A stretch of 47,189 nucleotides of DNA from Planctomycetota bacterium. Lineage in GTDB: Bacteria; Planctomycetota; UBA8742; JACQVU01; JANLHZ01. Below, in pieces: positions 7,625 to 16,413 of this stretch (the first letter of the stretch is position 1; every line of letters begins with the position of its first letter). The stretch is taken from contig JANLHZ010000196.1 in assembly GCA_024653775.1 (NCBI GenBank), positions 1 through 47,189 of the forward strand, in the 5' to 3' direction. A program made the position numbers and the translations under genes. Under the pieces are notes generated by a model, which was not told where the DNA came from, ran no database searches, and saw nothing but the letters and a program-made list of their open reading frames with translations.

Positions 7625-9451
7625 ATGAGGAAGATCGTTCTTGTTAGCGCGTTTATCGCCTGGGCGTTCGTTTTTGCCGGGGTCGCGAAGGCGGAGTTGC
7701 TCGCCGGGTTCGCGTCGGCGGACATTACTCCTGAAAAGCCAGTGCCTATGGCGGGACACGGGAACCGTCGGGGACAGCCTTCGCAGGGCGTGCGGGAACC
7801 CGTCCTCGTGTTCGCGGCGGTGTTCGACGAAGGCGGAAAGCGGATGTGCATCGTCAGCGCCGACCTGCTCGGTGTGCGCGTGTACGCGCGGGACGCGGTG
7901 CTCGCGCTGCTGCCCGCGGAGCTTGGCATCACCACGGAAAACTTCTTCGCCTGCGCCACGGGAACCCTCAGCGGTCCGGGAGGAGTCAACCCGCCGATGA
8001 ATCCGCTTGTCGACACGTTTCTCGACAACATCTTCGGCAAGTACGACAAGGCGATCTTCGACGGCATCGTGGGAAAGATCGCCGATTGCATCGTGGAAGC
8101 CGCTCGGGATCTCGCTCCGTGCCAGCTCGGATTTCGTCGGGTCATCGAGCCGAGATTCATCCGGGCGATCCGCGTCATCAACGGTACGCGCGACGTCGAG
8201 ATGAACCTCCTTAAAGCCACCGGCGCGGACGGCAAAACGCGCGCTCTGTTCGTGGGCTACGGATGCGGCGCGGGCGCGTCGCCCTGGACGGACTTCAAGA
8301 TTTCGCCCGACATTCCGGGCTGGACGCGGTCCGCGCTCGCTCGGATCACGGGAGAGGACTACCCCGTGTTCTGGCTGTCGAGCGAAGCTCTTGACGCGAA
8401 TCACGACCTGCGCGAAGAAGGCTACGAACTCGAGCCGGAGCCGGAGGTCGAGATTCTGCCCGAGGAGCCGATGTCGCTGTTCAATCTTCCCGATCCCGGA
8501 GATCCTCTCGACCAGCCGACGGAAGAGGAGGCGCTTGAAAGGTACAGGTTGGGCGAGGAAATCGCGAGTCGGATCGCGGAGAGGATAGCGCAGGAGTCCG
8601 CGCGAATACGGACGGCTCCGGACGCGCAGTTCAGCGTGACTTCGAGCCTCGAAACAATGCCCCGTGGCGATGGCCTCGGCGGGATGTTCTCGCCAAGGCA
8701 GGTGGTTTTCATGAGCGTCAGGATCGCGGACGCGCTTTTTGCCTGTGTACCTGGAAAAGCGAGCGCGGTGGTCATAAACAATCTGAAGGCGAAGATGCGT
8801 GCGCTCGGCTTCCGCTACACCTTCGTCGTCTGCAATGCGAACGAATACGTCGGCCCGATCCTTCATCCGAGCGCGTTCGACAAGACGAACGAACTCGAAA
8901 ACTTTCTTTATCGCGACGACGTGCAGGGTTCGTCGTACGGACCGGGTATCGCGATGTTTCTCGAACGCAGGATGCTCGAACCATACGGCCTCGAAGTCAC
9001 AAGTTACGAGGAAGGCGGCGAACTTTCGTGGGACGTGATGGAGGAGAGCATCGCGGAAGGTTCCGGCGCGAACGCGGGCGATACGATCAACACGATCTCC
9101 CGCGCGAGCGAGGAAACCCGCGAGGTCTTCCGTCGCGGCGGGAGTCTGATCAGAAGACTGTTCGAGAACTCGCTGCTTCCGGACGGGGAACTTCGCAGAC
9201 TTGCAGAGAGGGAACGCGAAGGCGGCGAAGCTCGAAATCCCGCTCCGTCTCCGGTCCAGCAGCCGCGGACGATTCCCGCGCCGCAGCCGGAAACGCCGAG
9301 GCGCGGACCTTCAAGGATTGGAACCCGGCCCGCGGAAGGATCGACTCCCGCGCCACGGCCGGAGACTACACCGGCTCCATCGACTCCCGCGCAGCCTCAG
9401 GTTCCCGCGCGGCCACCGGCTCCGGAGGACAATCCGGATGAGGATTTTTAA
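7625..9451 (+). CDS. Secreted neutral-ceramidase-like protein, probably non-catalytic
   Basis: A 608-residue protein with a signal peptide ending at about AKA/EL (residue 23). The N-terminal ~420 residues follow the neutral/alkaline ceramidase fold: AGFASADITPEKPVPMAGHG, the SGPGG segment (about 116-120), a segment equivalent to the second zinc-binding site, and NEYVGP. In active ceramidases the SGPGG segment is preceded by HTH and the second region has a His-Pro. Here they read ATGTLSGPGG and GYGCGAGASPW, so the expected zinc-binding histidines are absent. An acidic insertion (about 275-310) separates the halves. The C-terminal ~100 residues are Pro/Arg-rich and look like a wall-spanning or low-complexity tail. 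Ceramide hydrolysis is therefore doubtful. Confidence 0.72.
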   Translation: MRKIVLVSAFIAWAFVFAGVAKAELLAGFASADITPEKPVPMAGHGNRRGQPSQGVREPVLVFAAVFDEGGKRMCIVSADLLGVRVYARDAVLALLPAELGITTENFFACATGTLSGPGGVNPPMNPLVDTFLDNIFGKYDKAIFDGIVGKIADCIVEAARDLAPCQLGFRRVIEPRFIRAIRVINGTRDVEMNLLKATGADGKTRALFVGYGCGAGASPWTDFKISPDIPGWTRSALARITGEDYPVFWLSSEALDANHDLREEGYELEPEPEVEILPEEPMSLFNLPDPGDPLDQPTEEEALERYRLGEEIASRIAERIAQESARIRTAPDAQFSVTSSLETMPRGDGLGGMFSPRQVVFMSVRIADALFACVPGKASAVVINNLKAKMRALGFRYTFVVCNANEYVGPILHPSAFDKTNELENFLYRDDVQGSSYGPGIAMFLERRMLEPYGLEVTSYEEGGELSWDVMEESIAEGSGANAGDTINTISRASEETREVFRRGGSLIRRLFENSLLPDGELRRLAEREREGGEARNPAPSPVQQPRTIPAPQPETPRRGPSRIGTRPAEGSTPAPRPETTPAPSTPAQPQVPARPPAPEDNPDEDF

Positions 9452-9527
9452 TTTTCGAATGAATCGCAAACGTTGCGCGAATCGCGGATTGGGGCGCTTC
9501 CGCCATCGTCCGAAAGTAACGGGGTAA

Positions 9528-9566
9528 CGTGCCAGGCACCTCGAATGTGACCGGCACGTTCTCAGA
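9528..9566. repeat. GTGCCNGGCAC-type REP pair
   Basis: CGTGCCAGGCACCTCG is followed closely by ACCGGCACGTT. This short palindromic motif recurs near 14340, 14413, 24418, 24523, 24598, 36851, 36915, 37299 and 44501. It lies between the convergent genes 7625-9451 and 9570-10022. Confidence 0.6.
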
Positions 9567-9569
9567 CTT

Positions 9570-10022
9570 CTAGTTTTCGAGACCAGAGATGAATTCCGGA
9601 TTCGCGCGCAGCGATTCGGCGTGATGGTCCCATCTTCGTATCAGCGCATCGACGTGGCGCGTCTCTACCCGAAGTTGGTCGCACCTTCTTTTAGCCTTAT
9701 CTAAAAGATCGTTCACGTTCCCGATCAACTGTTCGCTGCGCTTTTCAAGGCTCTGAATTTCGCCCGCCAGCGCGTTTATCATCGGATCGCCGGGTTCCAT
9801 CCTGCGGGCGCCTCTTGTGAACGCCGTGCGTCTTTGTGCGAGCGCTTCATTCACGTAGAGCAGTTCAGCCTTCAGAGGTTCGTACTCAGCCTCGATGGTC
9901 TTCAGTTCGACGTCTTCCCACCACGGCTCATCTTTCTGGAGCGCGAAGTATATTCCCGCAGCGGTGCAGAGGACCGCGATCGCGGTTAGGACTCGCAAAG
10001 AAATAAGTAATACATCTCGCAT
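9570..10022 (-). CDS. Small membrane-anchored coiled-coil protein
   Basis: A 150-residue protein with an N-terminal hydrophobic segment (residues about 4-28) followed by a charged, heptad-like helical region (about 40-145), consistent with a signal-anchored coiled coil. No family is recognised. The start codon and first 12 residues (MRDVLLISLRVL) are encoded inside the family A repeat at 9987-10171. The same 12 residues, with one change, begin the unrelated protein at 24837. AAGGTGAG directly before the ATG, also inside the repeat, can act as the ribosome site. The gene is convergent with the ceramidase-like gene and divergent from rnc. Confidence 0.65.
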   Translation of the reverse strand: MRDVLLISLRVLTAIAVLCTAAGIYFALQKDEPWWEDVELKTIEAEYEPLKAELLYVNEALAQRRTAFTRGARRMEPGDPMINALAGEIQSLEKRSEQLIGNVNDLLDKAKRRCDQLRVETRHVDALIRRWDHHAESLRANPEFISGLEN

Positions 10023-10171
10023 CTCACCTTCACGCCATCTTCAATCCGCACTCAATCGTCAAATCCTCGAAGTAACTATAGCTACGACTCCGGTTTGACT
10101 CAATCGTGCGAATCGAACCTGACGCAAATCTGAGCGCGATTTTGTACAACTTATTTCCTTGCGAGTCCTTA
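9987..10171 (-). repeat. Family A inverted-repeat element, intact copy
   Basis: Terminal inverted repeats of about 22 bases: GGACTCGCAAAGAAATAAGT (9989-10008) and ACTTATTTCCTTGCGAGTCC (10149-10168). The element is about 185 bp and has no gene of its own, so it is a MITE-like, non-autonomous structure. Its outward-reading end supplies the start codon and first codons of the 9570-10022 gene. Confidence 0.85.
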
Positions 10172-10336
10172 GAATTTTGATTCTTGAATTCATTCGTCTT
10201 TCTGATGCGCGGCTCCGGAGAACCGCCAGAACAGGAGGCTTCGCGGTGTGAATAATATCGTTCATCGCAGGGTTGCGGAAGCTCCGGGTATTTGTTTTCA
10301 TCTATTTCAGTATTAAGGATAAATTTGGAGGGCGGA
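10172..10336. other. rnc upstream region
   Basis: This contains a short palindrome around GCGGCTCCGGAGAACCGCC (about 10207-10226) and otherwise nothing I can name. GGAGG just before ATG 10337 is the rnc ribosome site. Confidence 0.4.
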
Positions 10337-11056
10337 ATGCCGTCGGAGTTCAGCGAGTTTTTGCTTGAGGAATGTCAGGAGGCCATCGGCTACCACTTCA
10401 TCGAAGAAGGGCATCTCCGCACGGCGCTGATCCATTCGAGCGCCAAGCCCGAGTACGACGTTTCGAACGAACGTCTCGAGTTCCTGGGCGACTCGGTGCT
10501 CGGACTCGCGGTTACGGAATTGCTTTATAAAAGCTTCCCGCACTCTGACGAAGGACCGATGACGAAGATCAAAAGCGTGGTGGTTTCCGCGCACACCCTA
10601 TGCGAGGTCGGAATCTCCCTCGGGATCGACAGATTCATCGTCTTCGGCAAAGGACTCGCGGGGAAAAAGAAGCTGCCGCGGTCGGTGTACGCGAACATCC
10701 TTGAAGCGATCATCGGCGCGATCTACATCGACGCGGGTTTCGAGGAGGCCGCGGGATTCGTCCTCCGGCACGTCGCGCCGAAGCTGTCGGAACTCCTCGA
10801 GCACGGAAGAGAACAGAACTACAAGAGCCTCTTGCAGCAATGGACGCAAAAGCATCTTTCGACCACGCCCACGTACGAGGTCCTCGGCGAGGATGGTCCA
10901 GACCACGCAAAACGCTATGAAGTCGCGGCGCTGGTCGCGGGGACCCTTTATGAAAGCTGCTTCGGGTCGACGAAGAAGGAGGCGGAGCAGAAAGCCGCGA
11001 ATAAGGCGCTCGTCGTCCTCGCGGGATCGAAATTCGAGGACTTCATTCAGCTCTGA
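10337..11056 (+). CDS. rnc: Ribonuclease III
   Basis: A 239-residue double-strand-specific endoribonuclease involved in rRNA and mRNA processing. The signature NERLEFLGDSVL is intact (about residues 41-52), with the acidic residues of the catalytic site. A second acidic site follows in ANILEAIIGAIYIDAG (about 116-131). A C-terminal dsRNA-binding domain runs from about 155 to 230, with the basic end STKKEAEQKAANKAL. ATG 10337 is chosen over the in-frame ATG 10292 because GGAGG precedes it and the length fits the family. The next gene starts 10 bases after the stop, suggesting co-transcription with the E1 dehydrogenase. Confidence 0.95.
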   Translation: MPSEFSEFLLEECQEAIGYHFIEEGHLRTALIHSSAKPEYDVSNERLEFLGDSVLGLAVTELLYKSFPHSDEGPMTKIKSVVVSAHTLCEVGISLGIDRFIVFGKGLAGKKKLPRSVYANILEAIIGAIYIDAGFEEAAGFVLRHVAPKLSELLEHGREQNYKSLLQQWTQKHLSTTPTYEVLGEDGPDHAKRYEVAALVAGTLYESCFGSTKKEAEQKAANKALVVLAGSKFEDFIQL

Positions 11057-11066
11057 AAGAGGAACC

Positions 11067-13136
11067 ATGAAATTAGCAAACGGTACCGACACGATAAAAA
11101 ATCTAAGAAACGAAGGAGACGCGTTCGACCGCGGCGACGTTACGGGCGCAGATCTGCTCGCGGTTTACAGGATGATGCGCGTTTCGAGGAGACTCGACGA
11201 GAAGATGCTCATCCTGTTGAAGCAGGGCAAGGGTTTCTTTCACATTGGCTGCTCCGGACACGAGGCCGCGCAGCTCGCCGCAGCGGAGGCGTCCGAGCGC
11301 GGGAAGGACTACTATTATCCTTACTACCGCGGGCAGTCGATCGCGCTCGGAGTCGGAATGGAGCCGCGGGACGTGCTCCGCTGTTTCCTTTCCCGCGAGA
11401 ACGATCCGAACTCCGGAGGTCGGCAGATGCCGCAGCACTACGGGCACAAGGACCTTCGGATCGTCAGTCAAAGCTCGCCGACGGGGACGCAGTACCTGCA
11501 AGCGGTCGGCGCGGCGATGGCGAGCAGGAAGGCGGGGACGGACGAAGTCGTGCTCGTAACGTCGGGAGAAGGCACGACGAGTCAAGGCGACTTCCACGAG
11601 GCGCTCAACTGGTCGTCGCGGGAGAAGCTGCCCGTGATCTTCCTCGTCGAGAACAACAGGTTCGCGATCAGCGTTCCCGTGCACGAACAAACTTCAGGCG
11701 ACAGCGTTTTCGAGATGATAAAGGGTTATCCGGGGCTGCACCGCGTCAGCGTAGACGGCACCGACTATCTCGCAAGTCTCGACGCGATGCGCGAGGCGTA
11801 CAACGTCGCGCGCAGAGGCGACGGGCCGTCGCTTGTCGAGGCGAACGTCGTCCGTTTGCTTCCGCACTCGTCGTCGGACGACCATCGGAAGTACCGCTCG
11901 GAGGAGGATATCGCGAAAGACCTCGAACGCGACCCGATAAGGCGCCTCGGCGCGTTTCTCGTAAGAAACAAAATCGCGGACGAGGACGAACTCGAAGAGA
12001 TTCGCAAGGAGGTTCTCGCGGAAATCGACGAGATCGCGCTCGAAATGGAGCAGGAGCAGATGCCTGATCCGTCGACTGTTCGGGACCATCTGTTCTGCGA
12101 AGGCGAAAATTCGCCCGTCGGTTTCAGCGAGACTCCGGAGAACGCCGGCGCTTCGATCGTTCTTGTGGACGCGATCAACCACTGTCTTGACGAGGAGATG
12201 GTGCACAACGACAAAATGCTCGTCTTCGGGCAGGACGTCGCCCACGGAAAGGGCGGAGTCTTCACCGCAACCCGAGGACTCACCGCAAAATTCGGAGTCG
12301 AACGATGCTTCAACTCGCCGCTGGCGGAGGCGAGTATCGTCGGAGTCGCGATCGGACTCGCGACCCGAGGCTTCAAACCCGTCGCGGAAATCCAGTTCGG
12401 AGATTACTGCTGGACCGCGATGATGCAGATCAGAAACGAACTCGCGACGATGCGCTACCGCTCGAACGAAGCGTGGAGCTGCCCCGTGGTCATCCGGATT
12501 CCGGTGGGAGGCTACATCCACGGCGGACTCTGTCACAGCCAGAACATCGAAGGATTCTTCGCGCACCTGCCGGGCATTCACATCTGCCTTCCGTCAAACG
12601 CCGCGGACGCGAAAGGACTGCTCCGGACGGCGATCCGCTGCGACGATCCAGTTCTATTCCTCGAGCATAAGGGACTCTACCGCGCGGGCGCTGCGCAGCG
12701 TCCGGAGCCGGGCGCGGACTACAGACTCCCGTTCGGCGTCGGCAAGATCGTCCACGAGGGCACGGACGCCACCGTCGTCACGTGGGGGATGATCGTTCAC
12801 AAGACTATGAACGTCGTTCGCGAACTCGAGAAGGAAGGCGTGAGCGTCGAAGTCATCGACCTGCGCACCATCGTGCCGTGGGATCGCGAACTCGTTCTCG
12901 AAAGCGTTAAGAAAACCGGACGGGCGCTCGTCGCGCACGAGGATACGATCACACAGGGTTTCGGCGCGGAAATCGCCGCGACCATCGCAAGCGAAGGCTT
13001 CGAACTCCTCGATGCCCCAGTGCGCAGACTCGGCGCGCTCGATCTTCCAGTGCCCTATGCTTCGACCTTAGAGGCGGTGATGCTCCCGCAGGACGCCGAT
13101 ATAGCGAACGCGATCCGATCTTTGGTAAGTTTCTGA
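11067..13136 (+). CDS. Fused 2-oxoacid dehydrogenase E1 alpha-beta
   Basis: A 689-residue thiamine-diphosphate enzyme that decarboxylates a 2-oxoacid (pyruvate or branched-chain) and passes the acyl group to E2. Residues about 20-340 are E1-alpha, with the cofactor motif GEGTTSQGDFHEALN leading to VENN. GEG instead of GDG is usual in this fused type. Residues about 365-689 are E1-beta, with FGQDVAHGKGGVF, FNSPLAEASIVGVAIGLA and the C-terminal transketolase-like domain (VVTWGMIVHK, VIDLRTIVPWD). The start ATG 11067 follows AGAGGA. No E2 or E3 gene is in the window, so substrate choice cannot be settled; branched-chain-type E1 is the likeliest. Confidence 0.88.
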   Translation: MKLANGTDTIKNLRNEGDAFDRGDVTGADLLAVYRMMRVSRRLDEKMLILLKQGKGFFHIGCSGHEAAQLAAAEASERGKDYYYPYYRGQSIALGVGMEPRDVLRCFLSRENDPNSGGRQMPQHYGHKDLRIVSQSSPTGTQYLQAVGAAMASRKAGTDEVVLVTSGEGTTSQGDFHEALNWSSREKLPVIFLVENNRFAISVPVHEQTSGDSVFEMIKGYPGLHRVSVDGTDYLASLDAMREAYNVARRGDGPSLVEANVVRLLPHSSSDDHRKYRSEEDIAKDLERDPIRRLGAFLVRNKIADEDELEEIRKEVLAEIDEIALEMEQEQMPDPSTVRDHLFCEGENSPVGFSETPENAGASIVLVDAINHCLDEEMVHNDKMLVFGQDVAHGKGGVFTATRGLTAKFGVERCFNSPLAEASIVGVAIGLATRGFKPVAEIQFGDYCWTAMMQIRNELATMRYRSNEAWSCPVVIRIPVGGYIHGGLCHSQNIEGFFAHLPGIHICLPSNAADAKGLLRTAIRCDDPVLFLEHKGLYRAGAAQRPEPGADYRLPFGVGKIVHEGTDATVVTWGMIVHKTMNVVRELEKEGVSVEVIDLRTIVPWDRELVLESVKKTGRALVAHEDTITQGFGAEIAATIASEGFELLDAPVRRLGALDLPVPYASTLEAVMLPQDADIANAIRSLVSF

Positions 13137-13167
13137 GAAAGCGAAATGATACCCGTCCACAGGGTTT

Positions 13168-13250
13168 CCCTCTCACTACGGGAGAGGGCAGGGGTGAGGG
13201 ATAGGATTTCAGATTGAACTTCTGCATTTTCTCACCACTCACCACTTAAT
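13168..13250. repeat. REP-like hairpin and heptamer tract between convergent genes
   Basis: CCCTCTC (13168-13174) and GGGAGAGGG (13180-13188) form a hairpin, followed by CAGGGGTGAGGG. This type of palindrome recurs in many bacterial genomes. A heptamer-like stretch (CTCACCACTCACCACTTAATT) follows. The hairpin can terminate transcription between the E1 gene and amrS. Confidence 0.6.
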
Positions 13251-13253
13251 TCT

Positions 13254-14312
13254 TTATACCGCGACTCTTTGGCGCCTGTTGCCCCAGCTTCCCTGGCTTT
13301 CCGCGAAGCGTCCGGCGATCTTGCAGCCGCAGCTTGCGCAGCAACCGTCCACGAGGTTGTACTCGCGGACGTCGTAGTAGTCTCGCGCGATCGCGGTCGC
13401 GTTGCAGCAGGGACAGTAAGTTGCGTGGCCCTCTTCGTCGACGACGTTTCCGATGTAGACGAATTTCATTCCTTCCTCCATCGCAATCTTCCGCGCACGG
13501 ATCAGCGTGCTCTTCGGCGTCTTAGGGCGATAGTCGAGCTTGAAGTCAGGATGAAACGCGGTGAAGTGCAGAGGCGTCATGGTCCCAAGATTTTCGGCGC
13601 ACCACGCGCTCAGCTTCCTGATTTCGTCGTCACTGTCGTTCTCCTCCGGTATCAGGAGCGTCGTAACCTCGAACCAGACGTCCGTTTCGTTCTTGATGAA
13701 TTTGAGAGTCTTCAAAACGGGCGCGAGCGCCGCAAAGCACTGTTTCTTGTAGAAACCCTCCGTGAACGCTTTCAGGTCCACGTTCGCGGCGTCCATCGCG
13801 CCAAAGAACTCCACCGCAGGCTCAGGATTTATGTAGCCCGCGGTTACAGCGACCGGGTGAATCCCTACTTTCCGGCATTCCTCGGCGACGTCGATCGCGT
13901 ACTCCGCGAATATCACGGGATCGTTATACGTGAACGCGACGCTCGCGCAGCCTTCTTCGAGCGCAACCTCCGCGATTCGTGCGGGCGACGCCTTCTGCAT
14001 AAGCGCGTCGTCGCTGCGGCTTTTCGAGATGTTCCAGTTCTGGCAGAACCGGCAGCCGAGGTTGCAACCCGCTGTCCCGAAGCTGAGGACGCTCGTACCC
14101 GGAAAGAAATGGTTCAGCGGCTTTTTTTCGATTGGATCGATGCAGAAGCCGGAGGATCTTCCGTAGGTGTCGAGAATGAGTTTCCCGTTTTCGACCTTCC
14201 GCACGTAACAGAACCCGCGCAAGCCTTCGCCAATCTTGCAATTCCGGGGGCAGAGTTCGCATAGGACTCTTCCGTCGGGAAGCCCTGTCCACCATTTCGC
14301 TGTGTGTGACAT
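13254..14312 (-). CDS. amrS: AmmeMemoRadiSam system radical SAM enzyme
   Basis: A 352-residue protein from ATG 14312. An upstream in-frame start would run into a repeat. The N-terminus has a zinc-type cysteine cluster (CELCPRNCKIGEGLRGFC). The radical SAM motif is CNLGCRFC in FGTAGCNLGCRFCQNWNIS. A second cysteine-rich patch (TYCPCCNATAI, DGCCASCGCKI) lies at the C-terminus. These features are typical of the AmrS family, which co-occurs with MEMO (AmrB) and AMMECR1 (AmrA) proteins in a modification system whose substrate is not well established. AmrB lies 13 kb away at 27675; AmrA is not seen. Convergent with the E1 gene. Confidence 0.88.
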   Translation of the reverse strand: MSHTAKWWTGLPDGRVLCELCPRNCKIGEGLRGFCYVRKVENGKLILDTYGRSSGFCIDPIEKKPLNHFFPGTSVLSFGTAGCNLGCRFCQNWNISKSRSDDALMQKASPARIAEVALEEGCASVAFTYNDPVIFAEYAIDVAEECRKVGIHPVAVTAGYINPEPAVEFFGAMDAANVDLKAFTEGFYKKQCFAALAPVLKTLKFIKNETDVWFEVTTLLIPEENDSDDEIRKLSAWCAENLGTMTPLHFTAFHPDFKLDYRPKTPKSTLIRARKIAMEEGMKFVYIGNVVDEEGHATYCPCCNATAIARDYYDVREYNLVDGCCASCGCKIAGRFAESQGSWGNRRQRVAV

Positions 14313-14329
14313 TGAAGCACCCAAAAATG

Positions 14330-14431
14330 AGGAAAGGCGCCGGGCACTACAGTCACAGAGTTGGAGGCCGCTGATGCGGCCAGCGATCACTTAAGGTGTC
14401 CACACGTCCAGAGTGCCTGGCACCTTCCTCT
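14330..14431. repeat. Inverted-repeat element, family C variant, upstream of amrS
   Basis: Left end AGGAAAGGCGCCGGGCACT (14330-14348) pairs with right end AGTGCCTGGCACCTTCCTCT (14412-14431). The length is about 102 bp with no coding content. It lies immediately upstream of the amrS start, so the amrS leader is likely to begin in or beyond the repeat. Confidence 0.7.
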
Positions 14432-14491
14432 AAACTAATAATACACCGGAATTCCAGAGCAGGCAAATTTTGTAAACGACTCGCGCCGATT

Positions 14492-14923
14492 TTAATTCGC
14501 CGAAGCTATCTGGAGCGTCGAAAGATCGAGACTTTCGCCCTCCGTGACGTAGTGGTAAAGGCCTTTCTCCGGCCTCTGGACGTCCCTGGAGCGCATCAGC
14601 GTTGTACGGATGGACGTGTCCTTGTTCTTCGCGGCGCACTCGACCCCGCGGGCGTCAAGCTCCTCGATGATGGTCGCAACCTTCATCGGCGAATCGTGCT
14701 CCCACATTATCTGCTTAATACCTTCCGTCATCGACATCGTTTCCAGATTCCGACCGATGAACTTGTGCCGCGCAATCTCTTCTCTGCGGTTCTGAATGTG
14801 CCTGATGAGCTTGCGCTGCGCGTTCCTCAGTTGCGGGAAATCCAGCTTAAGATCGATATATTTCTTGTACAATTGCTCGAACTCGGACGCGAGCGAATCG
14901 ACATTTTCAAGCGGCTGTCTCAT
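14492..14923 (-). CDS. HARE-HTH-type winged-helix protein
   Basis: A 143-residue protein. The N-terminal half (about 1-60) is a helical, coiled-coil-like region. Residues about 65-130 fit the HARE-HTH winged helix found in HB1/ASXL/restriction-associated proteins: MSMTEGIKQIMWEHDSPM, a TIIEELDARG helix, TSIRTTLMRS and the wing EKGLYHYV. Such domains occur in DNA-binding or transcription-associated proteins and in RNA polymerase delta-like factors. No partner domain is attached. The specific role is unknown. Confidence 0.65.
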   Translation of the reverse strand: MRQPLENVDSLASEFEQLYKKYIDLKLDFPQLRNAQRKLIRHIQNRREEIARHKFIGRNLETMSMTEGIKQIMWEHDSPMKVATIIEELDARGVECAAKNKDTSIRTTLMRSRDVQRPEKGLYHYVTEGESLDLSTLQIASAN

Positions 14924-15143
14924 TGAAATGCCCCCGTTGCAGGATTTTGAATTGTTTTTTTATTTTGCCCCAAAATGCAGTGGGGGAATCGTAGCAGCGA
15001 ACTCGCGCAGTTTCCAGAAAAATTGGAAACGAAATGGAAGTTAGTGGATGGTGGTGGGTGGTGAGAAAATACAGAAGTCAGAATACAGAAGTTCAATCTT
15101 GAATCTCGATAACCTTGGCGCCCTATCGGGCGCGTGGCTGAAA

Positions 15144-15176
15144 TAAAAAAGCCCCCCCCGAAGGAGAGGCCTTTTG
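15144..15176 (-). terminator. Rho-independent terminator with UUCG loop
   Basis: On the minus strand AAAGGCCTCTCC-TTCG-GGGGGGGGC is followed by TTTTTT. The stem includes G-U pairs and one mismatch, closed by a stable UUCG-type loop. It lies 25 bases past the stop of the 15201-16115 lipoprotein gene. Confidence 0.8.
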
Positions 15177-15200
15177 TTGCTCTCAAGAAATCAGGATATC

Positions 15201-16115
15201 TTAGTATCCGCCCTCTTCAGGCGCTTCCTCGCCCTCACCCGGAGTGACGGGAGCTTCCGGAGCTTCCTCGTCGCCAGTGTCTTCGGGGGCATCGGTCAGT
15301 GCGGTGTCGGTCGGCTCTCCGCCTTCCCAGGACGCGCGCATGAAGAACTTTTTCTCTTCCTGCTGGAGGGACGTGAGACGATCGAAATCGAACTCCCACG
15401 TGACCTCATTGTCCTTGCATTCGTCGCCGTTGTTGGATTTCGGATCGTTCGGGAGGATCAGACGGAACACGAATCTGAGGCTTTCGAGCTGCTGACGAAC
15501 CGGCGGTGGGAGCTGATCGAGGCTCTGCGCGCCGCCGCCGCCGGGAATCTGACCCTGAGCTTCCGGGGGGACCGCGGGACCCGCGAGAGGTTCGCGGCTG
15601 TAATTCCAGAGTCCGTCCTCATCGACCCAGATGAACACGTCGGCCCACGGGTTGTTGAGTCCGGAAGACGCGACGTCGGGCATTCCCTGGCCGCCACCGG
15701 GCATTCCGGGCATGCCGGGCATGCCGCCGCCCGCCATCGGGTCGGACGCGTCCGGATGCTGGAGATCGGTCTCCGCGACCTCGGCGAGGCTCAGAATTCC
15801 GTCGAAGTTGAGTTCGACGTAATCGAAGTCCGTTCCGTCGATGTTCTGCTTGCCGATGTCGACAAGCTCGACGCCTTCCGGAAGTCCGGCAGCGACGACT
15901 TCGCGCGCATCGTCGTTCCATTCGGGTTCGGCAGCGGCGCCTCCGCCCATCATCTGGCGGATCATTTCTGCCATAGGATTCGGCTGCTGATGCGTCCAGA
16001 CCGCGACGGTTCCAGATCCGTCTTCGTTTAATTTGAGTTCCTCTTCGCGCTCGATACAAGAGGCGAGGAGAAGAGACGCCGTAACGGCAACTCCAAGTGC
16101 TGCGATGCGATTCAT
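15201..16115 (-). CDS. Lipoprotein with Met/Gly/Pro-rich insert
   Basis: A 304-residue lipoprotein; lipobox LLASC with Cys at residue 20, followed by IEREEELKLNEDGSGTVAVW. The opening resembles LppM-type or similar envelope lipoproteins that begin with a beta-rich domain. A low-complexity insert around residues 125-145 is built of GGMPGMPGMPGGG-type repeats. The last ~50 residues are acidic and Pro/Glu-rich. A terminator follows directly. It is divergent from the BtuF-like gene. The function is unknown. Confidence 0.65.
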   Translation of the reverse strand: MNRIAALGVAVTASLLLASCIEREEELKLNEDGSGTVAVWTHQQPNPMAEMIRQMMGGGAAAEPEWNDDAREVVAAGLPEGVELVDIGKQNIDGTDFDYVELNFDGILSLAEVAETDLQHPDASDPMAGGGMPGMPGMPGGGQGMPDVASSGLNNPWADVFIWVDEDGLWNYSREPLAGPAVPPEAQGQIPGGGGAQSLDQLPPPVRQQLESLRFVFRLILPNDPKSNNGDECKDNEVTWEFDFDRLTSLQQEEKKFFMRASWEGGEPTDTALTDAPEDTGDEEAPEAPVTPGEGEEAPEEGGY

Positions 16116-16413
16116 TAATTTCTCCTGAAAAAATAAGGTGGGTGTTTTTTTACCAAATGGAATCCAGTGCGCTAATTACACATTACGCAGTCTGCATGTT
16201 TGACGAATTTATTTTATATTTTTGTCGGGTGATGACCATCCCGGTTTACGAATTCATCACTTCGTAATCTTGGTCAACGCGGAGGCAAGAAGCACAATGC
16301 TGGAAACTCTCGTCAGACGGTTGAAGCATCGAAGCTATAGACGATTTCCGCCGCAGATCCTGAAAAAGCCCACGATTCGTTTGCGTCCGGCGGGATCGAC
16401 GAAGGATACAGCG
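16116..16413. other. Divergent intergenic region, nothing recognised
   Basis: Upstream of the lipoprotein gene (left) and the BtuF-like gene (right). The left part is A+T-rich with poly-T runs. I searched by eye for a cobalamin riboswitch, given the BtuF-like neighbour, and saw no B12-box-like sequence. Confidence 0.4.

Noticed and set aside
7484-8866. Long antisense frame opposite the ceramidase-like gene
   Set aside because: Arg/His/Asp-rich shadow of a G+C-rich gene. Similar antisense frames opposite 15201, 17517, 18291, 21047, 25881 and 30227 are rejected for the same reason.
10701-11066. N-terminal extension of the E1 fusion protein
   Set aside because: It overlaps rnc in another frame and is an Arg/Ser-rich shadow; ATG 11067 has a ribosome site and family-like start.
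16116-16413. Cobalamin riboswitch upstream of the BtuF-like gene
   Set aside because: No B12-box-like sequence could be found.
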